64,000 bases of DNA from Dietzia lutea (GTDB taxonomy: Bacteria; Actinomycetota; Actinomycetes; Mycobacteriales; Mycobacteriaceae). A program made the position numbers and the translations under genes. Below are positions 34,973-43,682 of the stretch, piece after piece. Position 1 is the first letter of the stretch, and each line of letters starts with the position of its first letter. The notes under the pieces were generated by a model. It searched no databases, was not told where the DNA came from, and saw only the letters and a list, made by a program, of their open reading frames with translations. The stretch spans positions 2,721,001-2,785,000 of the forward strand of contig NZ_CP015449.1 of NCBI RefSeq assembly GCF_003096075.1. Direction: 5' to 3'.

Positions 34973-36217
34973 GCCTGTCCGGCGCAGGCTCCTCCGGCCC
35001 CTGGTCGAGGCGGAACGGCGGGTACTCGTCGCGCAGGAGCAGGCTGTACGACGCCACCCGGTACACCCAGCGGTTCAGGCCCACGTTGAGCGCGAACAGA
35101 CCCGGCGGGTAGCTGCCGGTGAACAGCAGGCCGATCGCGGCGATGAGCACGAGCAACCCGAGCAGGGTGAAGCTCCAGGAGACCCCGTCGCCGTTCCTCG
35201 AGGCGGTGGCGAGTGCCACCCAGCCGCCGGTGATGAGGGCGGTGACGAACAGGTGCGGCAGGATCAGGAGCCACCACTTGATCAGCACCAGGCCGCGCGA
35301 CAGTCGCTCGGGGTAGACCACGCCGAGGTCGCCGGGATAGTCGGCCCGACCCAGTGCGAACGGCGGGTAGCGGTCGGTGCCGAGCACGGCGTAGGCGTAG
35401 AAGCCGACCCTCCAGTGCCAACGCAGCGTGCCCTCGATTCGGGACCCTCGGGCCCCGTACCGCCACCGCGACCGGGTCCCCCGGGGCCTGTTCCGCCGCC
35501 GCGCCCGACGTCGCGTCCGAGCCCGGCTGCCCCGAACAGCACCAGCGGAACGCCCAGCACCAACCCGACGAGCCCGGCAATGAGCGGGACGGTGAAATCG
35601 ACCAGGCCGAACAGCTCGGTGTGCGCACCGACCTGCAGGTCGACCCACAGCGGGCGGCTGCCGTCCGCGTTCATCACGACCACCACCCAGTTTCCCGACC
35701 GCAGGCCCACGTCCAACGTCTGCGGGACCGCGCCGGTGGTGGAGTGTTCCCAGAACCGCTGTTCGACGGCCGGCGCGGGCGTGCGGGTTCCGGGAACTTC
35801 GCGGAGCGCCTCGTCGGGATGGGGCTCATCCCCCCACGCCGAGGGCCCGTCGCCAAAGCCGTGGTCCCACGGGTCGGCGCCGAGGACCGAGTGCGGCACG
35901 TCGCGCAGGTACTCGTCCACTGCGCTGGCGTCGGCGATCCCGAGGAAGATCCGCTGGTCCGGGACGACCGGGGTCGCACGGAGGCGGACGGTGATCAGGT
36001 CGTCGATCGTGAGTCCGCCGGGTTCGACCGTGTCCCCCTCCCCGAGATCGACGGCTATCGGACTGGTCGTGAGGGCGTTGCCGACCGCGCGGAACCGTTC
36101 GGTCTCGGTGAAGACGAACCGCCCGTCCCGCTGCGACTCCTGACCCACGATCAGTACGGCGCCCGCCGCGGACAGCGCGAGCCCGATCACGGTGAGCATC
36201 ACGCCGGCGATCAACAT
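34956..36217 (-). pseudogene. DUF4389-type membrane protein, frameshifted
   Basis: Two overlapping minus-strand frames make one protein of about 420 residues. The 5' frame (from 36217) gives an N-terminal helix, a beta-rich extracellular region, a second helix (FTVPLIAGLVGLVLGVPLVLFG) and a Gly/Pro linker. The 3' frame (to 34956) gives the DUF4389 part (RWHWRVGFYAYAVLGTDRYP) with two more helices. The switch lies at about 35440-35490, amid short G and C runs, so a one-base indel or a sequencing error in a homopolymer is likely. Function unknown. Confidence 0.75.
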
Positions 36218-36374
36218 CAGATAGCCATATAGTTATTTCTCCAGTACCGAGTTATCGATTTTGTTACATCCCGCCCTGCGCCGCGCCCTACTCGTCCGTG
36301 CTCGGTGTTCGGCGTGCGGAACCTCGGGGGCTCACCCCTCGGCCCGCACCCGCTCGGCCACCTAGGGTGGCGGT

Positions 36375-36971
36375 GTGATCCGTGCCCTTTTCGCTCGCCT
36401 CTTCTGGCGCTTCAGCCGTTGGACGTTGTCCACCCGCCCCGGCCCGGATCAGCCGACGATCCTTCTCGGTGCCCCACACACCTCCAACTGGGACTTCGTG
36501 CTGATGCTCGGCATCGCGTGGCGCCTGGGCATCGACGTTCACTGGCTGGGCAAGGACAGCCTGTTCTCCGGCTGGCGAGGGCCGCTCATGCGAGCGCTCG
36601 GCGGGGTCCCGGTGGACCGCGGGAATCCCGCCCGGGTCGTCGAGAACATGGTCCGGCAGGTCCACGCCGGAGAGACGTTCTGCCTGGTCATCACGCCGGA
36701 CGGAACGCGCAGCGGGCATTCGCACTGGAAGTCCGGCTTCTACCGGATCGCGCGGGAGACGGGCCTGCCGGTGACGCTCGGGTACGTCGATCGGACCACC
36801 ATGACGACCGGGCTGGGCCCGACGATCGAGCTGACGGGAAACGTCGCGGCGGACATGGACCGCATCCGCGAGTTCTACGCGGACAAAGCCGGCTTCCACC
36901 CGGAGAGGCGCGTCGAACCGCGGCTGCCCGACGAAACCCGCACGCGGGACGTGGAGCACCCCGACTCCTGA
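36375..36971 (+). CDS. PlsC-like 1-acyl-glycerol-phosphate acyltransferase family protein
   Basis: A 198-residue acyltransferase-like protein. The HX4D motif is HTSNWD (35-40), VPVDRGN (about 77-83) is the second block and TPDGTRS (about 109-115) the third. The protein is short for the family and lacks an N-terminal membrane anchor beyond one amphipathic helix. The GTG start at 36375 stands exactly six bases after a TAGGGT -10 hexamer, with no ribosome site, so the transcript is probably leaderless. The acyl acceptor is unknown. Confidence 0.85.
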   Translation: MIRALFARLFWRFSRWTLSTRPGPDQPTILLGAPHTSNWDFVLMLGIAWRLGIDVHWLGKDSLFSGWRGPLMRALGGVPVDRGNPARVVENMVRQVHAGETFCLVITPDGTRSGHSHWKSGFYRIARETGLPVTLGYVDRTTMTTGLGPTIELTGNVAADMDRIREFYADKAGFHPERRVEPRLPDETRTRDVEHPDS

Positions 36972-37055
36972 GCCTCGCCGCGCGCCGGCTGCCCGGGAGC
37001 CCGGTGAGACCGGGGCGGCCCCACCGCCCCCTCCCCGGTGCGGGACACTGACGTC

Positions 37056-37496
37056 ATGGACGACCTGCGAGTACCTCCGGGGCCCGGCGCTCCCCGCGGT
37101 CTCGTGATCCCGGCCGGAGAGTTGCTCGAGCGGTTCTCCCGGTCCTCGGGCCCGGGCGGGCAGCACGTCAACACGGCCGATTCCCGGGTGCAGCTCAGCC
37201 TCGACCTCGCCACGACGACGGCCCTGGACGAGCCCCAGCGCGCCCGGGCCCTTCAGTCGCTCGCCGCGAGAGTGTCGGGCTCCGTCCTCACGGTGGCCGT
37301 GGAGGAGAACCGCTCCCAGCGGCGCAACCGCGCGGCGGCACGGCAGCGACTCGCCGACCTGCTGCGCGACGCCGTGGCGCCGCCGCTTCCGCGGAGGCCG
37401 ACCAGGCCCACCCTCGGATCGCGCCACCGACGACTCCAGCACGAACGTCGACGCGCCGAGATCAAGCGCAATCGCCGACGCCCCGACCTCGACTGA
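37056..37496 (+). CDS. arfB: Alternative ribosome-rescue factor, peptidyl-tRNA hydrolase
   Basis: A 146-residue protein with the class-I release-factor GGQ loop (SGPGGQHVNT, Gly34-Gly35-Gln36) and the basic C-terminal tail (RRLQHERRRAEIKRNRRRP) that enters the empty mRNA channel. It frees nascent chains from stalled ribosomes. Size and tail match ArfB (YaeJ). The ATG is six bases after a GACACT -10-like hexamer, and no ribosome site is seen. Confidence 0.95.
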   Translation: MDDLRVPPGPGAPRGLVIPAGELLERFSRSSGPGGQHVNTADSRVQLSLDLATTTALDEPQRARALQSLAARVSGSVLTVAVEENRSQRRNRAAARQRLADLLRDAVAPPLPRRPTRPTLGSRHRRLQHERRRAEIKRNRRRPDLD

Positions 37497-37575
37497 TCGC
37501 CTACCCCTCACTCGTCGCCGGGGTCCCAATCGGTGCCTGACCGGCGATCCCCGCACGCCCCACCCCGCTATCGAG

Positions 37576-37589
37576 TAGAACTTGTTCTA
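37576..37589. promoter_or_regulatory. KstR-like operator
   Basis: TAGAACTTGTTCTA is a perfect palindrome matching the mycobacterial KstR consensus TNNAACNNGTTNNA, which marks genes of cholesterol side-chain and lipid catabolism. It lies 30 bases before the SDR start at 37620. Confidence 0.75.
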
Positions 37590-37619
37590 GCCGATGAAGA
37601 AACCGACTTAGAGGTGGGT

Positions 37620-38408
37620 ATGGGAACTCTCGACGGACGCGTGGCAGTGGTGACCGGGGCCGGGATGGGCATCGGTCGCGGGATCGCGGGCGCGCTCGCC
37701 CGGGAGGGCGCCTCGGTGGTGGTCGCCGAGATCGACGAGGCCGCCGGCACCGAGACCGCCGCCTGGCTGCGCGACGAGTGGGGCGCGCAGGCCGAGTTCG
37801 TCCGCACCGACGTCACCGACAAGGGCCAGGTTCTGGCCATGGTCCGGACCGCGGTGGATAGCTTCGGCCGGCTGGACGTCCTGGTGAACAACGCATGGAA
37901 GGGCTCCGGTTTCGCCCGGCTGGAGAACATGACCGACGAGAAGCTGCGATCTGGCTTCGACATGGCCGTGATGGCCGCATTCTGGGCCATGCAGGCCGCG
38001 TTGCCGGAGCTCGAGAAGCACGGGACCGGGCGCGTCATCAACCTGTGCTCGCTCAACGGGGTCAACGCACACATGTACTCGGTGCAGTACAATGCGGCCA
38101 AGGAGGCGCTACGCGCCCTCACCCGGACCGCCGCTCGCGAGTGGGCGCCGCGCCAGGTGTGCTGCAACGTCATCTGCCCCGGCGCGCAGAGCGAGGCCTA
38201 CCGGCGCGTGGCCGAGGCGAACCCGGAGATGGCGGCGGGCATCGCCGCCGCGAATCCGATGGGCCGCGTGGGAGACCCGCTGGACGACATCGGATCGGTG
38301 GCGGCCTTCCTCGCCGGCGACGCCAGCCGCTACCTCACCGGTAACACCCTGTTCGTTGACGGCGGTGCGCACATCAACGGCGTGCAGTGGGCACCGGAGG
38401 TGGACTGA
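37620..38408 (+). CDS. SDR-family dehydrogenase, putative steroid/lipid regulon member
   Basis: A 262-residue classical SDR: TGAGMGIGRG (about 12-21), VNNAW, active-site YNAAK, and the C-terminal FVDGG block. The ATG at 37620 follows GAGGTGG. The KstR-like operator just upstream suggests induction by cholesterol or related lipids, so a hydroxysteroid or hydroxyacyl substrate is plausible. No other steroid gene adjoins it here. Confidence 0.88.
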   Translation: MGTLDGRVAVVTGAGMGIGRGIAGALAREGASVVVAEIDEAAGTETAAWLRDEWGAQAEFVRTDVTDKGQVLAMVRTAVDSFGRLDVLVNNAWKGSGFARLENMTDEKLRSGFDMAVMAAFWAMQAALPELEKHGTGRVINLCSLNGVNAHMYSVQYNAAKEALRALTRTAAREWAPRQVCCNVICPGAQSEAYRRVAEANPEMAAGIAAANPMGRVGDPLDDIGSVAAFLAGDASRYLTGNTLFVDGGAHINGVQWAPEVD

Positions 38409-38462
38409 TCCACCATCGCTTCCGCTAGCCGGCCGTCCACCATCGCTTCCGCCAACCGAACG
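38409..38462. repeat. 27-bp tandem duplication
   Basis: Two 27-bp units (38409-38435, 38436-38462) begin with the identical TCCACCATCGCTTCCGC. The first abuts the SDR stop and both overlap the end of the luciferase-like remnant. Confidence 0.8.
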
Positions 38463-38685
38463 CCTCGGCCAGCAGTGCGTGCGACCGTCGGCGGGCCGCG
38501 GCGATGAGCAACTCGGGATGGTGCGAGGAGCCGGATCGGCTCAGGTGGTGTTCGGCGAACCAGATCCGGTGGAACCCCGCCGCTTCGGCGTGACGCGCGG
38601 TCTCGAGGGAGTCGGCCAACGCATCGGTCTCCGTGCTCCCCGGCGTGACGGTTCCCAGGTCGACGATCGACAGCTTCACTCGCAC
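38425..38685 (-). pseudogene. Remnant of a luciferase-like flavin monooxygenase
   Basis: An 86-codon frame encodes the N-terminus of an LLM-class oxidoreductase: VKLSIVDLGTVTPGST, DALADSLETARHAEAAGF and IWFAEHH followed by HHPELLIAAAR. It then jumps to an unrelated short end after about residue 65, where RRTxxIRVGSGA would be expected. More than three quarters of the usual 330-350 residues are missing, so it is a decayed or deletion-truncated gene. The tandem duplication at its end marks local rearrangement. Confidence 0.8.
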
Positions 38686-38756
38686 TCCTCATCTCGCGGA
38701 TGTTCCGCCGAGATTTTCTGCCTTGCCACGGCTGCCCACAACGGTAGCCTGGGCAT

Positions 38757-39161
38757 ATGAGCACTTCCGAGATGATCAGGTCCCATCCGAATCCGACCGA
38801 CGGGCTCGACGTCGAGCTGCTCTCCCAGGCCCTGGACGCGGCCGCGGCGTGCGCGTCGATCTGCTCGTCCTGCGCCGATGCCTGCCTGGCCGAGGAGTCG
38901 GTCTCCGACTTGCGCGACTGCATCCGCACCGATCTAGACTGCGCGGACGTCTGCGCGGCCACCGCGGCGCTGCTCAGCCGCCGGACCGGCAGCAACCTCG
39001 AGGTGGTCAAGGCGCAGCTCAGCGCGTGCCGGACCGCCTGCGCCGCCTGCGCTGACGACTGCGAGCAGCACGCCGACATGCACGAGCACTGCCGACTGTG
39101 CGCCGAGGCGTGCCGTCGGTGCGAGAAGGCGTGCGCTGACCTCCTCGCCGCGATCGGCTGA
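38757..39161 (+). CDS. Cys-rich four-helix-bundle copper-storage-like protein
   Basis: A 134-residue cytosolic protein with 16 Cys in CxxxC-type helical spacing (CASICSSCADAC, LSACRTACAACADDC, HCRLCAEACRRCEKAC) and His in between. This is the Csp3/DUF326 pattern, in which cysteines line the bundle core and store Cu(I). No signal peptide is present. The ATG stands six bases after a TAGCCT -10 hexamer with no ribosome site, a strong leaderless start. No copper efflux gene adjoins it. Confidence 0.88.
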   Translation: MSTSEMIRSHPNPTDGLDVELLSQALDAAAACASICSSCADACLAEESVSDLRDCIRTDLDCADVCAATAALLSRRTGSNLEVVKAQLSACRTACAACADDCEQHADMHEHCRLCAEACRRCEKACADLLAAIG

Positions 39162-39174
39162 CCGACCCTCCGAC

Positions 39175-39651
39175 TCAGCGCCCCGTGGCGCGCGCCAGCG
39201 ACTCCACGATCCGGCGGCCACGCTCCGGCGACTCGACTCCCGCCCGGATCACGCGGCCGTCGTGGAGGTGGAACGCGACGCAGGTCGAGGAATGACCGGC
39301 GTCGATGAAGATCTCGCCGTCGCGGCGCAGCGATCCGCGGGTGCCCCATTCGCGGCCGATCGGCGCGACCGCCTCCACGCGAACGGACCGGATCTGTTCG
39401 GCCGGGATGCGCCTGCGCCACAGCGGGAACAGCGCAATACGGACGAGCCCGTCGTCGGCGGAGATCGTCGTGCCACCGGCCCAGTACACCGACACGGCGG
39501 CCACGCCCAGCGCGAAGAGGGCGAACGCCGGCAGCAGAGCCACCTGTCCGGCCAGCGCCCCCGCCAGGAGCGCCACCAACGGGACCAGTGCGAGCGCGGT
39601 CACGCCCCAGCGGTACTCCGTCGGCAGCCTGTTCCCGTACACCCTGTCCAC
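39175..39651 (-). CDS. PH-like/DUF3093-type membrane protein
   Basis: A 158-residue protein with two adjacent N-terminal transmembrane helices (about 17-60) and a C-terminal beta-rich domain (DDGLVRIALFPLWRRRIPAEQIRSV) resembling bacterial PH-like or DUF3093 proteins. GTG start at 39651. It is convergent with the copper-storage-like gene, with 13 bp between stops. Function unknown. Confidence 0.75.
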   Translation of the reverse strand: MDRVYGNRLPTEYRWGVTALALVPLVALLAGALAGQVALLPAFALFALGVAAVSVYWAGGTTISADDGLVRIALFPLWRRRIPAEQIRSVRVEAVAPIGREWGTRGSLRRDGEIFIDAGHSSTCVAFHLHDGRVIRAGVESPERGRRIVESLARATGR

Positions 39652-39838
39652 GAGGTCGACCTTAACCAGTACTGGACGGCCGCCGACTTACGTTCTCCCA
39701 GTTCAGCCCCGAGCACAGCCGGATAGTGAGGTAACGCTTACCGCACGCGCGGCGATGTAGAGCGCGGGAGAGGGACGGTTCGATGTCTCCCGGATGAGCA
39801 CCCCGCCGACCGGCGCGGGTGCCTGGCGAGGGGGCACG

Positions 39839-40552
39839 ATGATCGGTTTCTGGCGGTCCGGCGACAGACGGCGGGCCGGGGAGGTGCGCCGCGATGCCGT
39901 CGATGCGCTCGCCGCCGACACCGCGCGGGGCGACGGCGTGACCGGCCCGCCGCCCGCCTCCCCGTCGTCCGATTCGGCGTCTCACGCAGCGCTCGGTTGG
40001 ACGATGGTCGCGGTCGCGGCGGTGGTGCTGATGTTCCTGCTGGCCCCGTTCGGTCCGCGGGGCGCGTCGTCGGCCATCAATCCGGCCACGTCCACGAAAC
40101 CCGATGCGCCACTCGAGTCGACGAGTCCGCAGACCTGGGTGCTGTCGTCCACGGTCGTCACCTCGTTGCCCGCCGACGACGCGGCGCCGGAGGCCGGGCT
40201 CGACGGCACCGATGCCGCGGGCGAGCGCCCGTCGCCGTGGACCATCCGGGTGCCTCGGACCGCTCCAACCGGTCCGGCGGAACAGGGGGCCACCGCCCCG
40301 ACCGCCTCCGCATCCGTCACCGCCGGCTCGCCGACCGCCCGCGCGTCGACGTCCGTGCCGGCCACGCCGACCAGCTCGGCGGGCGGGTCGTGCGCGCCGT
40401 CGTCGCCCACGGCCACCGCCTCGTTGCCCGCCGTCGACGGCGACGGGACCGGAGGGGGCGGTGACGCCGGGCCAGGCGAGCTCAGATCCACGTCGGGCCC
40501 GAACGGCGACGCCGGCCCGGCCGCGCCCACCGACGGCGCCTGCGGAGGCTGA
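39839..40552 (+). CDS. Single-span membrane protein with Pro/Ala/Ser/Thr-rich exterior
   Basis: A 237-residue protein with a charged N-terminal region, one transmembrane helix (about 51-70) and a long low-complexity outer tail rich in Ala, Thr, Ser, Pro and Gly. The tail has two Cys that could form a disulfide. The ATG at 39839 follows GAGGGGG by five bases. Low complexity makes the opposite strand open too, but the start signal and helix favour this one. Function unknown; possibly a cell-envelope protein. Confidence 0.6.
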   Translation: MIGFWRSGDRRRAGEVRRDAVDALAADTARGDGVTGPPPASPSSDSASHAALGWTMVAVAAVVLMFLLAPFGPRGASSAINPATSTKPDAPLESTSPQTWVLSSTVVTSLPADDAAPEAGLDGTDAAGERPSPWTIRVPRTAPTGPAEQGATAPTASASVTAGSPTARASTSVPATPTSSAGGSCAPSSPTATASLPAVDGDGTGGGGDAGPGELRSTSGPNGDAGPAAPTDGACGG

Positions 40553-40651
40553 CCGGGGCGGACGGGCCCGTGCGGCGCGCGCCACGCCTCTGTTGGCAGT
40601 AGTGGCGACGCCGACGAGCTCAACCTCCCCGGAGAGGGTTCAGAAGTCGTG

Positions 40652-40945
40652 CTAGCGGGTCAGTCCGCGTGTGGCCTCGGCGACGGCGCGGTCGGGGGCC
40701 CGGAGTTCATACGAGGCGGGCAGCGGGGTGGGCGCCAGGTCCTGAGCGCGGGCGCGGGCGGTGAAGGGGCGTGCGCCGGGTCCGCCGATGAGCTGGACCG
40801 CGACGACCACGCCGACGAACACCATGAGCGTGAGGAGAGCGAGCAGCATCCAGGTGGTGTTCGCGAGCAGGGCGGCGCCGGCGTCCAGTTCCGCTGCGGC
40901 TACGGCGCCGGTCAGCGAGGTGGTGATCGTGGTCAGGGTGCTCAT
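40652..40945 (-). CDS. Small single-span membrane protein
   Basis: A 97-residue protein with one helix (about 32-54, WMLLALLTLMVFVGVVVAVQL) and a basic C-terminal tail. The ATG at 40945 follows AAGG. Not recognised. It is divergent from the Pro-rich membrane protein at 41162 across about 216 bp in which I see no clear signal. Confidence 0.65.
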   Translation of the reverse strand: MSTLTTITTSLTGAVAAAELDAGAALLANTTWMLLALLTLMVFVGVVVAVQLIGGPGARPFTARARAQDLAPTPLPASYELRAPDRAVAEATRGLTR

Positions 40946-41161
40946 GGTGGGGCCTTCCGTCTCAGCGTCTGCCAGAGATTCGGAGTCCGCCCGCGTCGGG
41001 ATGGGTGGGCGTCCCTGGGATGTTCCCCGAGGCGCGCGTGCCGGGGGTCGGGGTGACCCTGATCCTGACCCGGATCTTCCGTCCGCACGGCGTGAACATG
41101 CGGCGGTGGGGGTTATGTTGGTGGGAGTCCCACCCTGCCCCGAGCCTCGAATCGAGTCACC

Positions 41162-41749
41162 ATGAACGAGCAGTACCCGCGGCGCCAGGACGGGCCGTGG
41201 ACCGAGGGCGGCCACGACAACCGGGACCGCTCGGCGCTGCCGGACCACCTGAACCCCACCGAGCAGTTCCCCACGGCGCGGTACCCGGCGGAGCAGTTCC
41301 CGACCGAGCGCCTGCCGACCGCCGAGAGCGTCGAGCGCTACTCGGGGCACCGTGAGCCCGAGCCCTACGCCCGGCCGGCCGGGCCGCGGCCGGTCGAGCC
41401 GCAGCCGTTCGCCCGACCGGCCGAGCCCCAGCCCTACGGGCGGCCGGCCGAGCCGCTGGCCCACGAGGGCGGTTTCCCCTACGGCATGCCGCCGGCCGCG
41501 CCGTACGGGGCACCCTCGCCCTACGGGTACGGCGACCCGTACATCCCGCAGCACCTCCACGTGCCCCCGCCGCAGTTCCAGCAGGGCCCGTACCCGCAGC
41601 AGTTCGGCTACCCGCCGATGCAGCAAACGGTCTACGTCCACGGCGCCCCGGCGAAGCGGGTCAACCACGCCCTGCACCTGATCCTGACAATCGTGACGTT
41701 CGGGCTCTGGCTGCCGGTGTGGATCATCCTGGCGATCGCCAACTCCTGA
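41162..41749 (+). CDS. Pro/Tyr/Gln-rich protein with C-terminal membrane helix
   Basis: A 195-residue protein. The first 150 residues are disordered, with tandem EQFPTxR/AEQFPTER and ARPAEPQPYGRPAEP repeats. The C-terminal end, HALHLILTIVTFGLWLPVWI, is a conserved actinobacterial tail helix seen in many small envelope proteins. Function unknown. Its stop overlaps the convergent TetR gene by 26 bases. Confidence 0.78.
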   Translation: MNEQYPRRQDGPWTEGGHDNRDRSALPDHLNPTEQFPTARYPAEQFPTERLPTAESVERYSGHREPEPYARPAGPRPVEPQPFARPAEPQPYGRPAEPLAHEGGFPYGMPPAAPYGAPSPYGYGDPYIPQHLHVPPPQFQQGPYPQQFGYPPMQQTVYVHGAPAKRVNHALHLILTIVTFGLWLPVWIILAIANS

Positions 41750-42401
41750 CGCGCCCCGGCCACCGCTCGGTGATGAGCGCGGTCACCTCGTCGACCCACT
41801 GCTCGTCCAGCGCGGCGTCCTGACTGACGAGGAGCCGGAAGATCGCCGCGCCCGCGACGACCTCGGCGAGTACCGGCAGCGGGTCGTCGGCGCGGCGGGA
41901 GCGGCCGAACCGCGACTCGAACGCGGGCAGGTCGCCGGCCAGCCGCGCGATCATCCGTGCGTGCAGCTCGGGGTCGGCGACGGTGTCGGCGATGAGGCCG
42001 GGCAGCGCCACGCGCAGCTCGGGCCGGTCGAACATCGAGCGGATCGTCTCGACCAGCGCGCGGATGTCCGACTGCTCGCTAGAGTCGGCCGACGGCACGA
42101 CGCCGGGAACCGCCTCCGCCTCCAGCACGGCCTCGTGGACGAGCTGCGCCTTGCTCGACCACCGTCGATAGAGCGCGGCGGTGGTCGTCCCGGCGCGGGC
42201 GGCGATCGCCGACAGGGTGAGCGCCGGGTAGCCGGTCTCCAGCAGCAGCTCGCGGGTGGCGGCGATGATCGCGGCGTCGATCCGGGAGTCGCGGGGCCGT
42301 CCCCCGGCGGGCCCGGGTGCTCGTCCGTCGGCGGCCCCGGGCCCTCGTCGGCCCGCGGACTTCGCCGATTCCCCGCGCGCGGTGCCGCCGTCTGCTGTCA
42401 T
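41724..42401 (-). CDS. TetR-family regulator
   Basis: A 225-residue TetR protein. About 35 disordered N-terminal residues precede the HTH (about 43-85, YPALTLSAIAARAGTTTAALYRRW). The C-terminal domain matches the TetR_C group with FRLLVSQDAALDEQWVDEV. It is divergent from the three-gene operon starting at 42537 and likely controls it. Confidence 0.86.
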   Translation of the reverse strand: MTADGGTARGESAKSAGRRGPGAADGRAPGPAGGRPRDSRIDAAIIAATRELLLETGYPALTLSAIAARAGTTTAALYRRWSSKAQLVHEAVLEAEAVPGVVPSADSSEQSDIRALVETIRSMFDRPELRVALPGLIADTVADPELHARMIARLAGDLPAFESRFGRSRRADDPLPVLAEVVAGAAIFRLLVSQDAALDEQWVDEVTALITERWPGRVRSWRSPG

Positions 42402-42536
42402 GGTCTCACCCTAGTTCCGATGCGACGCGCATCGTATCTACCCACCGCCGACCCGACCGCCGACCCGGCCCCCGTGTCGGGCCCCGGCCCGGGTCCACCG
42501 CGCGCCGCCCGGAGACCCGCACCGAGGGAGTGTGCC

Positions 42537-43651
42537 GTGCAGCTGAGCCCGCTCGACGAGTACCCCATCCACCAGACGCCCGCGCCGCTGACCTGGCCCG
42601 CGACGTCGGACCGCAACTTCTACGACCGCTCCTACTTCAACGTGCTGGACCGGCAGGGCCGCTTCATGGTGCTCACCGGCATCGGCTACTACCCGCGCCT
42701 GGGCGTGAAGGACGCGTACTTCGTGATCCGCCGCGGGGACACGCAGACGGCGCTGCGCCTGAGCGACGCGATCGACGACGACCGCCTCAACCCGCACGTC
42801 GGCGGCTACCGACTCCAGGTGATCGAGCCGCTGCGCGAGCTGCGCCTGACGCTCGAGCGCACCGAGGGCGTCGCGGCGGACCTGACGTGGCGCGGCCTGT
42901 TCCCCGCCGCGCTCGAGGAGCCGCACTCGATGGTCACCGACAGGCGGGTGACGCTCCAGGCGAGCCGGTTCGCGCAGGTCGGCACGTGGGGGGGTGGATA
43001 GAGGTCGACGACGACAAGGTGGAGCTGACGCACGGGAGCACGGTCGCCGCCCGGGACCGCTCGTGGGGCATCCGTCCGGTCGGTGAGGCCGAGGCGCCCG
43101 GGAGGCCCGACGACTCGTTCCGGGGGATGTGGTGGCTGTACCTGCCGCTCGCGTTCGACGACTTCCAGCTGTTCCTCATCCTTCAGGAGGACCCCGATGG
43201 GCACCGCAGCCTGTACGACTGCACGCGGCGGTGGAGGGACGGGCGGGTCGAGCAACTCGACGGGGTGCGGGTGGAGATCGACTACCGCTCCGGCACCCGC
43301 ATCCCGACCGGCGCGCGGGTGGAGTTCCTCAACCGCGCGGGCGAGCGGATCCGGCTGGAGGTCGAGTCGCGACTGTTCTCGCCGATCGCGTTCGGCTCGG
43401 GCTACGGCGGCGACCCGACGTGGTCGCACGGCAGCTGGAAGGGCGAGAACTTCGCCGAACGCATGAGCTTCGACCTGACGAACCCGCAGGTCATGGCCGG
43501 TGCGGCGTTCAGCCTCATCGACCACGTCGGCCACGCCGTGTGCACCGAGGCCGACGGCACCCGCCGTGAGGGTGCGGGCCTGTTCGAGCACGGGGTGCTG
43601 GGACCGCATCACCCGTCCGGCTTCTCCGACTGGACGGACGTGGCGCCGTGA
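42537..43651 (+). pseudogene. Conserved hypothetical protein broken at a G7 tract
   Basis: The first frame (from the GTG at 42537, with GAGGGAG six bases upstream) ends at a TAG at 42999-43001. The rest continues in another frame from WIEVDDDKVELTHG to 43651. The break falls exactly at seven G (42988-42994); one more G would restore a 372-residue protein reading through TWGGWIEV. Both halves look conserved (NFYDRSYFNVLDRQGRF; LAFDDFQLFLILQEDPDG) and resemble an uncharacterised lipocalin/DUF7064-like family. It heads an operon with a luciferase-like oxidoreductase. A sequencing slip, a true pseudogene or a slippage switch are all possible. Confidence 0.8.
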
Positions 43652-43682
43652 CCGGCGCCGCCGCGGCGAGAGAGACGCGCCG

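Noticed and set aside
35400-35500. Programmed ribosomal frameshift in the DUF4389 gene
   Set aside because: No slippery heptamer plus structure is apparent; an indel in a G/C run explains it more simply.
39982-40623. Minus-strand 213-codon frame
   Set aside because: Antisense of the low-complexity tail of the membrane protein at 39839; no start signal or helix.
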